This document shows positions 47,230 to 58,310 of a DNA stretch of 64,000 bases, one piece after another. The notes under the pieces were generated by a model that worked only from the letters and a program-made list of their open reading frames with translations, did not search any database and was not told where the DNA came from. A program made the translations under genes and the position numbers. The stretch's first letter is position 1; each line of letters starts with the position of its first letter. The DNA comes from Vicugna pacos (Eukaryota; Chordata; Mammalia; Artiodactyla; Camelidae). The stretch lies in assembly GCF_048564905.1 (NCBI RefSeq), contig NC_133021.1, positions 18,391,597 to 18,455,596 of the forward strand, given 5' to 3'.

Positions 47230-47410
47230 TTCATATTCATTGTTGGTCATTCTGCTAAGTTCTTTGCAATCACTAGTTTCATTTAATCCTCAATAATTCT
47301 ATGAAATACATAATATTGTTGCCCCCATCTTCAGATAAAGGAACGGTACCTCAGAGAGATCAGAGAAACTGTTTCAAGTCACACAGCTGTAAGCAAAGAT
47401 ATTTAGTTTC
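47230..47410 (-). mobile_element. MIR SINE
   Basis: 'tgctaagttctttgcaatca', 'tttcatttaatcctcaataa', 'ttctatgaaatacataatat', 'gataaaggaacggtacctca' and 'aagtcacacagctgtaagca' are an antisense MIR of near full length. Confidence 0.85.
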
Positions 47411-49049
47411 AGACTGATGGTGTCTGACAGCAGGGCCCCTCCAGGTGATGGACAATGGATGGGATGGGTAAAACGTCAAGTGCATTTCTGTAGCAACAAA
47501 GGGGCGGGAGATTGACTATGTTGATGGGATCAAAGAAGAAAGAATGTGAAGGTCAGGAAGTGAACAGCCTAGAAGCACAAAGGTGTTGTTCAGATGGGTA
47601 CAGGAAGACTGGAGTTTAAGGTTTCAGTGACAAAACAGTCCCAGGTGATAAGAACGCCCAGTGGGACAGTGGGTGGTGTCAGCTGACTTGGAAGGAAGAC
47701 AGCAAAGTAGGAGAGATTAAGGACCCATGAGCGTGAGGCACTGGATAGTGCGTGGAGCCTCTAAGGATCTGCTTTATCTTTCTCCTCTGAGGCATCGGAT
47801 CCTACTGGGTAGATTGACGCAGAAGTCCCTGAGGTACAGAAGATGATGCATGTGAGGTGCCTAAGAGTTGGGCAGATATGAGGAAATGACTAGAAAGGAG
47901 ATTACACCTGTGCAGGGTTAGGGACAGCAGTGCAGTGGGTGACAAGGGTTTAGGGGCATGATGATTCTTCCACGAGGGTTTGGAGGTAGATCTGGAGGGA
48001 AAGAACAAACCACTGGCCTCTGGGCTCCGGAGGATGAGTACTTCCCTCACGGTGGTTTGCTGGGCAAGGGGGTCCTTAGAAAAGAGCCAAATATTCTGAA
48101 ATACAAGAGGAATAGAACACTTTAAATTCTGTTTAATAAAAGAGAAAAGGACAATGCTCCATTCACCTGCACTCTGAGGCCAGTGCACGGGATGATGAGA
48201 AAGTGATCAACAGGAAACGTGCCATTCCTGCTCTCATGGATTTATTTCCTTTGAAGAAATAACTTATTATTATTTATAATTTCTGATCTCATGCAGTCTA
48301 GGGAAAGCATTTACTAAGCCAAAAAAATGACCAAAGTAGCTATTTAATTAGAGTTGTCACAAGGGGTATGAAAAAGCTCCAGTGCACAGTATGACTTTAC
48401 AGATATAAAACGTGAGAACACAACTTGACCTACCAGGTCATGGGAAGCTTTCCTGCAGCAAGGATAACTGAACTGAGAGTGGCAGGAGGAGCTGCTCTGG
48501 GGAGAGGAGAGCATTCCAGACGCAACAGGTATCTGGGAGGAGACTAAGGTTAATGATTTGTCTACCGTGGAGCTCAGACTTAGCAAAGAGGAAGAGAGGT
48601 ATGGGGTGGGGGGGGGCATGGAGGGCGGCTGGGGTAAGGGAGAGGAGGAATAGAACAAGATGGCTGTAAACTCACAGGAGAGAGGAGATGACTGAAGGAG
48701 CTCATGTTCCACTTGAGCAAACATGGAAGAAATGTGAGGCTCAGAGGACATAGCTGGCCTCGAGATTCCAGGAGAGATCTGGGTTTCAGTAGGTCCAAGG
48801 GCTGAACCCCTTGGTGGTTCTGAAAGCTGGTAGAGGCTGAGACCCTGAGCTGAGTCAGCATTCTGGTCAATATTCATCTTATCATTTTTGTGTCTACATT
48901 TCCTGCTGCTGGAGACTGTTGCCTTGACTCCTGTTACTGACATGACATTCATATCGCTGCCCTGGCTGCACAAACCCAGAACAATTAATCAGTTTCTCGA
49001 GAGAAGTCCATCTGCTCACTACCACTTAATGTCATGTAACACATCATTG
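47411..49049. other. Purine-rich sequence, partly old LINE-like; no gene
   Basis: Phrases such as 'gagcattccagacgcaacag' (48507-48526) recall the old L1ME 3' UTR family, and much of the plus strand is G/A-rich. The longest open frame of the window (209 codons, minus, 48344-48973) runs antisense to this purine-rich sequence. It is rich in Ser, Pro and Leu, as expected from reading pyrimidine-rich DNA, so I do not call it a gene. Confidence 0.45.
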
Positions 49050-49589
49050 TGTCTCTGGCAGGCAGCCTCCTAAGACAGCCCCAAGGGATCTCTGGCACTC
49101 ACCTCCTTCATGATCCCCTCTTTTTGAGTCAATTGCTTTGAACCAACAGAATAAGCACAATTTGAGGGGCTCTCATTTCTGTGATGAGGTTACAAGAGAC
49201 TGTGGGACCTTCTTCCTAGCCCACCCTCCTGCTGGCTTTGATGAAACAACCTGACATGTTGAAGAGGCCCACAAAGAAAAGAACTGAGGACAACCAATAA
49301 CCAGCAAGGACTAGGAGCCTCCGTTCCCTCAACCCTTATGGAACTGAATCCCACCAACAACCATGTAAATGAACTTAGAAGTGGATCCTTCCCAGGTCAA
49401 GCCTTCAAAGAAGACCCCAGTCCTGGCCGATACCTTGATTGCAGCCTTGTGAGAGACCCAGAAGCAGAAGATCCCACTAAGTCATGCCTCAATTATGGAA
49501 CCTCAGAAACTGTGAGGTCATAAATGTGTGTTGGTTTTAGCTGCCAAGTCTGGGGTATTTTTGTTTCACAGCAATAGATTACTGATACA
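49050..49589 (+). mobile_element. MLT1 (E/F-like) solo LTR (ERVL-MaLR)
   Basis: 'ggcaggcagcctcctaagac', 'acatgttgaagaggcccaca', 'accaacaaccatgtaaatga', 'gaagtggatccttcccaggt', 'caagccttcaaagaagaccc' and 'cagcaatagattactgatac' follow the LTR almost end to end. No internal region is present. It is an ancient solo LTR fossil. Confidence 0.88.
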
Positions 49590-51540
49590 GATAAGTATCT
49601 TAAATACATTCATAGAAATTAATAGGGCATGGCATAGAAATTAGTGTATGTAAGATTACAGTTCTGGCTTAACAATTATAAGTGATTTGTACCCTCAAGA
49701 TTTAGTCCCATAGTGTGCTGTAACAGAAAGCATTATATTTGGCTGCCAGCATCCGCTTGTTTTCCCAATAACTCTGACTTTCTGGGGGTTCATCTATCCT
49801 CCATGGGGTGGAATACTGATGGTAAACTACTTCTTCCGTTACCAGAACCTGAAGGGTCTAGTCCTTCCTCTCACCCCCTTCCCCCCATACCAGCATGTTT
49901 CAGTGTCTTCTCAGTGGAGTCACCTGTGACTTTAGACTTTGGAAGGGACAGGAGGAAAAAGAAATGTGGGACCTCCCCTAGACGCTTTGGATCATGAGAT
50001 TGTTTGCTTCCTGCTTCTTGTCCTTCTGGAGAGCCTCTGTTTTCTGCATCCTGGTCCCTCAGCCCCTGTGAGATGGTGGGAACAGGACCTTCTTAATAAA
50101 TTCCTTTTTATTTAAGTTACCCAACATTGCTTTTTGTTGCTTGTGGAGAACCCAAAGAGAGAGAGATGTATGATCTTTGGAATCTGGTAGGTGAACATAT
50201 ACCTCACAAATGGGGTATTAGTAATCTTTTAATTACTGGCAAAGTTAGAAGAAATCTGGAGAATTCATCAACCAGCTTGTTAGTGGGTTCTAACAGGGCT
50301 CAACCAAAGGACTGTCTCCTTCATTAGAAAGTTGCTGTTATAACCTCTCAGAAAAATCACTGCTGGCACCCTCAGCTGAAAATAGAAAAATGCAGTCAAC
50401 TAAAAGTTTCTTTGGGGGAAAAAAAAAAAACTCACACAACCATGTCAAGTGATCCTTTTGCTGAATGGATTGGGTGTTTGAGTCGCTGTAAACCCAGCTC
50501 CCACCACAACTGCAAGTGCTCCAGGAAAAGCCCTGTAACCCCAGAACTGAGCAGACCCCCAAATGGGAAAGTGTAGTTTAAAGTTCACCCTGGACAGGTC
50601 AGGTTGCCACTCCCTTTAAGGATGGCATCACACTCAAAAAGGTCTCTTTCAGTTTTCTGTGGGATTCATGCCCCTCATTCCGAGATTTGAGTGAAAAGAC
50701 ATTTGCTTCTCCTGCTTGAAGTCAGACTTTTCCCCTGCTTCTCTGCTGCTCAGACACCTCTTTCTGCAAAAAAACATTGTTTTCAACTGATGACTGACAG
50801 TCTGGATTGTTAGATGGGGAGTGAGTAAACCGATCTACATAAAGTCAGACCTGTATTATTGATTACCTTTCAAAATTATTTTCAAAATAATTTCATCAGT
50901 CCATTTAGATTGGCATAATAAAGTTTCTGCCAATAAAAATGGAACTGGAAAAATAGGCTTGCTGTAGAGGACCCAGCCAGAATCTCACAGCCATACCCCA
51001 AGACAAACTCAGAAGGCAGAGAAACCTGTTCCTAGATGGACATATTACATAAACAGACATAGCCAATTTGAATCAAATTTTCCTTGTGGAGTTTAAATAG
51101 CCATGGATTGCGTTTATGAGCACTGAATAGGGTTTTTGAAGCCATAGAAAGATGATTCTAGAATTGCATGGAATAATTTAGAAGCCAATTTCTTGTCTAG
51201 AATGTGATTTCAAAGAGAAAAGGAGACACAGGGTCACACTTTGGTTCCCCAAGAGTCTGAACAGAAGAGTCTTATACTTGTTAATCTGAAATTTGGGAGA
51301 ATTTTAAAGACTCAAGGAAGAAGGAATAAAGAAGTCTGCATCTTCGTAGATGAATATATTTGAAAGTTCAGTTACTCCCTAATTTTTTTAAGGTAAAATT
51401 TTTAAAAAATCCATTGGCTGGCCTGATCTTTCTTATATTGCTCCCAATATACCAGCAGCTGTAATAACAAATATTCTGTCTTCAGATTTTAACAAAGATC
51501 TCCTTTATTTGATCTTGGTAAAACCTACAGAAGATAGTCA
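49590..51540. other. Mostly unique sequence; possible LTR remnant at 49710-50130
   Basis: The part ending 'aataaattcctttttattta', then 'agttacccaacattgctttt' and 'tgttgcttgtggagaaccc', resembles the 3' edge of an ERVL-type LTR, but I cannot place the family. The rest is unassigned. An A-run lies at 50418-50431. Confidence 0.35.
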
Positions 51541-52220
51541 AATATTTTACATTCTTGGAGACAGACAGTAAACAAGATAAGCATGGCAGTATAAATACAT
51601 GAAATAGATAGTGTGTTAGATGGAGCTAAGTATTAAACAAAAAATAAAACATGAGAGGGAACTAGGAAGTGCTGAAGGAGGGTGTGATTCTGGACAGGTG
51701 GCTGAGGAAAGTCACACTAAGATGGTGTCATTCAAGTAGTAGAGGGTAAGGGGGAGGTCGTGTGCTACCTGGGGAAGAGCACTGGGAGCACAGGAGCAAG
51801 TGCAAAGGCCCTGAGGTGAGAATATGCCTGGAATGTTCACTAGCGAAGGAGAAGCTAAAAAAGCAAGAGGAAAACCCAGAGCCAAGTGAGAAAACAAAAA
51901 CAAAACCAGAAACAACCCTCCCCAAATACACCAATTTATGGAGGGGGGAGATATCAGCTATGCCAGTGCTGTGGTGGATTAAATGAACTGAGGACTACAA
52001 CGGCCATTAGACTTGGCAGTGTGGAGGCCACGGAGGGTGGAGGACAGAGCAGTTTTGGCAGAGTAGGATTAAAACAAGGGTGCAGTGATTTGACAGGAAA
52101 CGAGGAGGGTGGAAATCAGAGATGATATAACGACGCCTCCAGGGATTCTGGCTGCCAAGGAAAGGAGAGAAATAAGACAGTAGCTAGAAGGGGAAGGGAG
52201 GTCAAGGAGGTGAGAAACAT
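51541..52220 (+). mobile_element. Old LINE-like sequence (L1ME type?)
   Basis: 'gagacagacagtaaacaaga', 'gtgtgttagatggagctaag', 'ggaagagcactgggagcaca', 'ggagcaagtgcaaaggccct' and 'gaggtgagaatatgcctgg' follow the best-known mammal-wide motif series of this family. The part after about 51860 is much more diverged. Confidence 0.5.
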
Positions 52221-52224
52221 GATT

Positions 52225-52690
52225 TTTCCTCCCAGTTTTAATGAGATATAGCACTGTATACGTTTAAGGCGTACAGCATAATGATTTAATTTACACACAT
52301 CATGAAATGATGATCGCAGTAAGTTTAGTGAACACCCATCATCTCGTACAGGTATCAAATTCAAGAAACAGAAAAAAACGTGTTCCTGGTGATGAGAAAT
52401 CTTGGGATTTACTTTCTTAATGACCTTCATATATAACATATCTCAGTGCTAATTCTATTTATCAGGTTGTACAAGGCATCCCTGGTACTTACTTATCTTC
52501 TAACCAGAAGTTGGTACCTTTTGACCACCTTTGTCCAAATCCCCCTCCAACACCCCACTAACTCTAGTGACCACTAATTTGATCTCTCTTCCTCTGATTT
52601 TGTTTGTTTCTAAAGTACACCCGACCTACAACACGATTTTGGTTCTTGATACACAACATCGTGATTCGATATTTTCACGCAGAGAAATAT
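52225..52690 (-). mobile_element. Old L1 (L1MA-type) 3' end, antisense
   Basis: 'ttttaatgagatatagcact', 'gcgtacagcataatgattta', 'catcatgaaatgatgatcgc', 'agtgaacacccatcatctcg', 'cttatcttctaaccagaagt' and 'tggtaccttttgaccacctt' are the reverse complement of an L1MA-type 3' UTR and the adjoining ORF2 end. Confidence 0.88.
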
Positions 52691-54239
52691 TATGTTTGTA
52701 TACTGACTGGGATGACCCAACAGGAAAGAAAAACAAATGATGCAGAAGGAGACTGTACAAATGCCCCAGGAGGGTCCCCGAGTCCTGAGAGCAGAGAGGG
52801 TGCAGGGCCTCAGTGGACAGTTGGCCTGACCAGCAGCAAAAGCAGCGAGTCCACAGAAATGGGAAAGAAGGCACGTGGATGTAGGTGCTCAAGGGCGGAG
52901 TCTGTGGACCCTGATTTCTGTTTCCCTCTGTCTTCTCAGCGGAATGGGACTTCAGCTGAAAGCCAGGACTGGGGAGGAGGTGTTGGAAGTTCGAAGAGAG
53001 AGGAGAAATGTGAGGTATCTAGGACACAGGGGGTGGCAAGCCCCCAGCCGCCCCCACTGCTCTCACAACTCAGCCTCAGGTTGTTATACAGACGTGATGG
53101 CCCACAAAGCTGAACTATTTGTCCTTTAACAAAAAAGTGGACTGACCCCTGACTGGGGAGAGTGGCAGAGAGGATGGACATGGGCAATGTTGTTGGATTA
53201 CCTGGCAACACCAAGAGCCCCCACAAGGTTAATGATTATGAATCTCGGTGAGAGAAGTCAGTATGTCCATGTTTGTCACCAGCAACGTTCAGCTGAACGG
53301 GGACAGGTCCAAAGAAGAAGAGCTCCATTTAACCCTGGGGGTGGCTTAGCCAAGGGAGTGGGGCAAGTGAGAACCAAACAAAGGACTTGATGGCCTCTAA
53401 AAGAGAGTGCTTGTAAGGACCAGCCGTGGAATTTAAGCTGGATGAAAAAGGATGCGAAGATGAGAGGGTGATGAGAGACATCCAAAGGTGATGGGCTCAG
53501 TGGACTGGAGTCCCTTTTGGAGCTGATAAACTGCTGGAGTTAGGAAACTAGGGGGAGTGAGCTGGAAAAATAGAAGATGGTGGAAGGAAAGTGGGAGCCT
53601 GCAGCTGAGATCACAGAGGGGCTGCAGTGATTGGGTGTGACCTGGTCTGGGAGCTGAGGACGGGAGAAGAGGTAGAGCAGGGGTGAAATGGAGAACAAGG
53701 TCAACAGAGGAGATGAAGACAGGACCCGGAGGCCCCCGTGTTGGAAGGACTCACCCATGGCAAATGTTGAGAAACATTATCTTGGGAATAAGACAAATGG
53801 GTGACGTGTCTTCAGAGTCACACTGGAGCATGTCCTACAAGCCTACCCGGAGATCATCGAATTATCTAGGAGAATGTACCTGTGTTTGACTTTGCTATTT
53901 AGTATTTGATTAGAACCCAGACACTGTAAAGTTACACATTAACTTGTACATTTCTGTGCAGGGAACAGATAACCCCAAGGAGTGTTAGTGTTACGGCCCA
54001 GAGGGACATTAACCAGTCCTGCATCTAACCTAGCAATCCTATCCTCACTTTGTTCTCAAAATGTTTATAAATGGTCAAATCCTCAAAGGGCTCTTGGTTT
54101 CTTATCTTACTGGTTTCTTCATTAGTGAATTCATCAATTTTTGATGTGTTCATTCTGTATTTTTATGAGAGCAGGGTTTTTAACTTTGAAAAAAATTGTA
54201 ATTGGAGGAATATTAAAATCATCAACCATTTTAATGGGA
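52691..54239. other. Unassigned, purine-rich, possibly old LINE-like sequence
   Basis: The stretch at about 53380-53700 is G/A-rich and recalls the same old L1ME-like 3' UTR family, without firm motifs. A 169-codon frame (52604-53113, plus) begins inside the L1 fragment and has no recognisable domain. No gene could be supported. Confidence 0.4.
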
Positions 54240-54546
54240 GTCATGATGGAGAGAGTAATTGTATTTGGAGACAGGTCTTTAAAGAGGTAGTCCAGTTGAA
54301 ATGAGGTCATTAGGGTGGGTCCTAATCCAATAATGACTGGTGTTCTGAGAAGAGGAAATTTAGATACGGACACACACAGGGACAACACGGCCATCCACAG
54401 GCCAAGGAGAGAGACCAGAGGGGAAACCCACCCTGCCAGCACCGTGATCTCAACTCTGCCCTCCAGAAAGTGAGGAAATAAATTTTGGTTGTTTCAGCCA
54501 TTCATCCTATGGTACTTGGCTATGTCGGTCCCAGCAAACTAACAGG
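54240..54546 (+). mobile_element. MLT1 (A/B-like) solo LTR, partial (ERVL-MaLR)
   Basis: 'taattgtatttggagacagg', 'tctttaaagaggtagtccag', 'gtcattagggtgggtcctaa', 'ggccatccacaggccaagga' and 'ttggttgtttcagccattca' match the same LTR type as the copy at 42496-42913, with the 5' edge missing. No internal region. Confidence 0.85.
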
Positions 54547-56432
54547 GCCACCTCCTCTTCCTTGCCTTAGTCAGGGAGATCACTGAAGATTTGGTGAGGG
54601 GATTTCTGTTCATGGTGTTAAGTATTTTACTGAATGAGCTACGCTTAATGGGTGCAAAAAACAAACAAAAAAAAGGATTCCTTCCCACCTTTCTCTGGTG
54701 TCACCCCAAGGATGAGTTCTTAAATGTCCTTACATGAAATCTCACGTAGATCTCGTAGCTCTTCCAAGCCCTTTTAGTCCCACAAACAATCTCATTTCAG
54801 CAGTTAAGATATTCAGACTTGTGAATCAAATCATCAAAACTCTAAACTTCATTTGAAGTTACAGTGCTCCCCCCGTGAAGCCTGCAGCGAAGGAGTTGGG
54901 GGCGGTGGGCTTGCTTTCAGTCGCCACCTTGACCTCTCATTCCTCCTCCTTCTCTCGGGCCCTGGTTCTGACCCTTTCCACAGCTAGGCCAACAGTGAAA
55001 GGATTCGGTTTCAAGCATTCTCACATGTAGCTATCCTCTGGCACTGGGGCCCCTGGGGGCAGAGGTGTGGAAGTCACCTTTTCCTGGCCGGGACCCCAAC
55101 CTGTGATGCCTTCATGCAGGCCAGCTGCTGGGCTTCTGGGTCTCCACTCCTCCGTGGAGTCCCTGCACCCCTCCCTCCTAAGGCAGAGTCCTTTCAAGAT
55201 GCCTCCAAGCCATCTCCTTCCCATGAATCCAGTGGACTCATGGGAAAAACACAGGTGTTTTTGTCATGCTGTTGATGGAAATCAACTCACATTCCAGTGA
55301 AGCCATCTTTCTGTTGCTGTTGGGCTTAGGCTATGGTTCCTCATGAGGAACTAGTGGAGACAGTCAAATACCAGTCCTCCGAACTGCAGGGACCACACGT
55401 GCCACTTCAAGGCATCCTCCTGAAGCCCCCCGCGTCACTTGCCTGCTTTGAGGGGAAGTACTCCTACCTGTCCTCGTGGTGGGGCTGCCTTAGCGCCAGT
55501 GCTCTTCTCTGTAAAGAGCTTCCTCTCTCAGCCTTCTACTTCCTTGTCTTTCATAGGCTGGTGTTTATTTCTCCCCATGCAGTTTCACAGTCTCTTAGGA
55601 TGTGCGGATGCTTGGCATCAATTCCACTGTCAAGGGCCTCTGTGGCGGCAGAGTCTCATTTTAACGTCCTTTCACTCCCAGTCTGTGCTGTGCATCTGTC
55701 TAACCCATTGGTCCAGTCTGGATCATGGCGTCTCACGGCCAACTGGCAGGGCCATCAGATCGGGATGCAACTTTGGTAATGTCTCAAGAGTCTGGGGATT
55801 CAAATGGACAAACATCAACCAGAATGACTTATGTCTCATTGACTCATGTCTCCACCTGCTTGCTCAAGGAGGGCCTTTTCCTTCCGAAGAGTCCCCTCAA
55901 ATAATCAAGAGCCTATAGACAGTTCATGTTTGGGAAAGAAAGCACGCCTGGTCCTGTGGGCACCCCTGCTGCCCTGCAGTGGCCGTTTACCTGGTGGGTT
56001 ATTTTACACCCAGCACCTACCACGTCGGAGGCACCTCAAGATAACAGTGCAGAACGGGATACTGGAGGGACAAATGCCTCTCTTTCCTTTGGGACATCTA
56101 TCACACTCTAACCTTTGAATCTAAGCAGTACGGCTTGTGTCCAACATCTCAGTGAAATTTTTTGCACATGTATCTCCCTTCACACACTGGTCCTAGAATT
56201 CAGTCATGAGTTCGAAATCTCCCTCAACTGGAGGATGTTACCATTTGTTAGGACCCTGACCTTTCCTCCCTACTCTCTGCTCAGGCTCCTGGCCACCCTG
56301 GATCAACCTGGCCCCAGTCTCTGCAGAGAATAGTCCCTGGGGAGAGGGGTCTGGAGCAGAAAGCATCTGAGGAACACAAAGGACCAGCAGGGGCACCTGT
56401 GAGCAGATCTGTGTCCAGAGCTCTGCTTTGGG
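54547..56432. other. Unique sequence, no gene recognised
   Basis: About 1.9 kb, GC-moderate. Overlapping frames of 148 codons (55333-55779) and 159 codons (55439-55918) lie on the plus strand in different phases. Neither has a recognisable domain and both start and end without splice or UTR context. No repeat family was identified. Confidence 0.4.
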
Positions 56433-56601
56433 GGGCTGACGGGGGATACAACTCAGTGGTAGAGCTCATGCTTCATAGCATGCATGAGGTCCTGGGTAGG
56501 ATCCCTAGTACCTCCATTAAATAAGTAAATAAAAATAAACCTAATTGCCTCTCCCCCACCAAACAAAAACAAAAACAAAAACAAAACCCACAAACAAAAA
56601 G
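56433..56601 (+). mobile_element. Camelid tRNA-derived SINE (Vic-1/CAM type), long form
   Basis: A-box-like 'acaactcagtggtagagctc', 'catgaggtcctgggtagg', the 'gtacctccattaaataagta' junction, 'aaacctaattgcctctcccc' and a (CAAAAA)n tail. It has a 17-base target-site duplication with one mismatch: CAGAGCTCTGCTTTGGG at 56416-56432 and CAGAGCTCTGCTCTGGG at 56602-56618. The element is complete from head to tail. Confidence 0.95.
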
Positions 56602-56618
56602 CAGAGCTCTGCTCTGGG

Positions 56619-58149
56619 ACAGTCCCTTGAATGCACTGCTGGAATCCTGGCCACAATGAGCTCAGAGAGATGGGAGCTGCAGCCACAGTGAGGCTTGGGG
56701 CCCTGCAATGGACTCTGAATCCAGCTCTGTGATGGGCAGCCAGCGTGCCTCGCTTCAAACATCAAATCCTAGTGTTCTGCCGTCCGAGACATCCTGAACC
56801 TGTCACAGCATGTAGGCACAAAGGAAACCACATGAAAAGAAATTCCCTTTACCCAGGCTGGGCTGGACTGACTTGTTTGTTTGTTTTGTGTGTTGTTTTC
56901 TTTTAATGCTTTTCAGGATCAAAGCCCTTCGCTGGATTTTTTTTGGTGCAGTGGTGAGAAATGTAGTCTCTAAGCAAAGGTCATTGGACCAGACTTTGGG
57001 ATTTAGTGGCAGGGGAGGCTATAATTTTTCTTGCTGGCAGCCTTGGGCCACTGGAGAAAATTATAAAAGAGACATTATGCCTCCCTGGTGCATAGGCTGA
57101 CACCAGTGAGATAGAATGACTGGAAAGTGATGCTGAGCCTACTTACAAGTAGAGATGTTTGCCCACATGAGGGTAAAACAACTTTCAGGACCAAAGTGAA
57201 CCATCAGGGCAATGAATCAATGGTGCTGGAATTTTTAATCATATTTATAGAATGTTTTCTTGGATCTGAATGCTAAAAATCATCCCTATGCTCATGTTCT
57301 ACATAGAACTGTGCTTCAGGAAATTGAACCGGGCCACTTTGCAGTCTCACATGGCCTTAAGTGGGGACCTGGCCCCTGACATGGTGATCCTGGCATGTGC
57401 ACCATCTACAGTCCCAGGTCCCTGAGCTGGCCTGTTTGCAGCTGGACTGGGCTGGGCTGGGCTGGGCAGGCCAGGCCCAGGGACTTGAGTAGCTTCTCCC
57501 TGATACAGAGTCGGGGCCCAGGCAGAGTAGACAGAAGATATCCTGCCTGAGCAACCACCGCTGAGCCTCCAGGGTGGGACACAGCTGTGGGGAGCAGCCC
57601 AGGACCTCACCTGGCCTGCTGCCTCCTGCTGTGGGCGATGGGGGGGGGGGCCAGGGGGAGACCGGCAAAGATGCAGCCACGGCCAGACTATGAAACAAAG
57701 AGCAGTCACTGCGCATTGTTTGGGGTGGAAGACTGTGAGTCTTGGGCCAACGCCAGGCACCCAGGCCCCCTGAGAGTCAGTGGCGGCAGCTCCTACCATG
57801 AGAAGACAATGCGTAAGGTCGGCTCCTACTAGATTTATAAGCTGGAAACAGATCTGGTGCCCTCAGGGTGGTTGAAACTGCTTTCATAAACCCCGGCCCC
57901 CAGCATCAAGTGACTTCCACACAGGCTGGGAAGAGTCTCACGCCAGCAGCTGGGAAGGACTTCAAAGGCTGCCAGTCATCACTGGAGGCCTCTCCTGGGT
58001 GCCAAGGACTAGAAAATTGCCCTCTTTCCTGACGGAATGCTGCTTTTCCTCCCATTACCAATTCAGCGTTGACGCTAGCTTCCCGATGATGACATCGAGG
58101 CCATGGGGACTTCACGTCCTTGCTGTGGTGGCTCCAGTGATGTTATATA
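56619..58149. other. Unique sequence; CTGGG array at 57447-57467 and G-run at 57640-57650
   Basis: About four CTGGG pentamers lie at 57447-57467. An 11-G run lies at 57640-57650, followed by another G run, which gives quadruplex potential. Frames of 119-150 codons (minus strand, 57347-57799) are GC-rich with no recognisable product. Confidence 0.45.
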
Positions 58150-58310
58150 TTGGTCTGGAAAGAGCTGAAGCCTGGAAACTGGGAAACCTGGGACCTGGTC
58201 TTGGCTACAAAGCCAGCACTCTGCTCCTCAAACGTTAGGTATATTCCTTCATCTCACTGGGCCTGGCGGATGACCATGGCCCCTGAGGAGCTGGAGGATG
58301 CGCTTTGGTC
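58150..58310 (+). mobile_element. MIR SINE
   Basis: 'cctggaaactgggaaacctg', 'ggacctggtcttggctacaa' and 'ttccttcatctcactgggcc' follow the MIR 5' half and core in order. Diverged. Confidence 0.55.

Noticed and set aside
48344-48973. 209-codon minus-strand open frame, the longest in the window
   Set aside because: It is Ser/Pro/Leu-rich because it reads the pyrimidine strand of purine-rich old repeat-like DNA. It has no recognisable domain and its length is near chance expectation.
52604-53113. 169-codon plus-strand frame
   Set aside because: It starts inside an antisense L1 fragment and runs into purine-rich unassigned DNA. No recognisable product.
57447-57467. Immunoglobulin switch-like CTGGG pentamers
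   Set aside because: Only about four copies are present, with no neighbouring switch region or constant-region exon.
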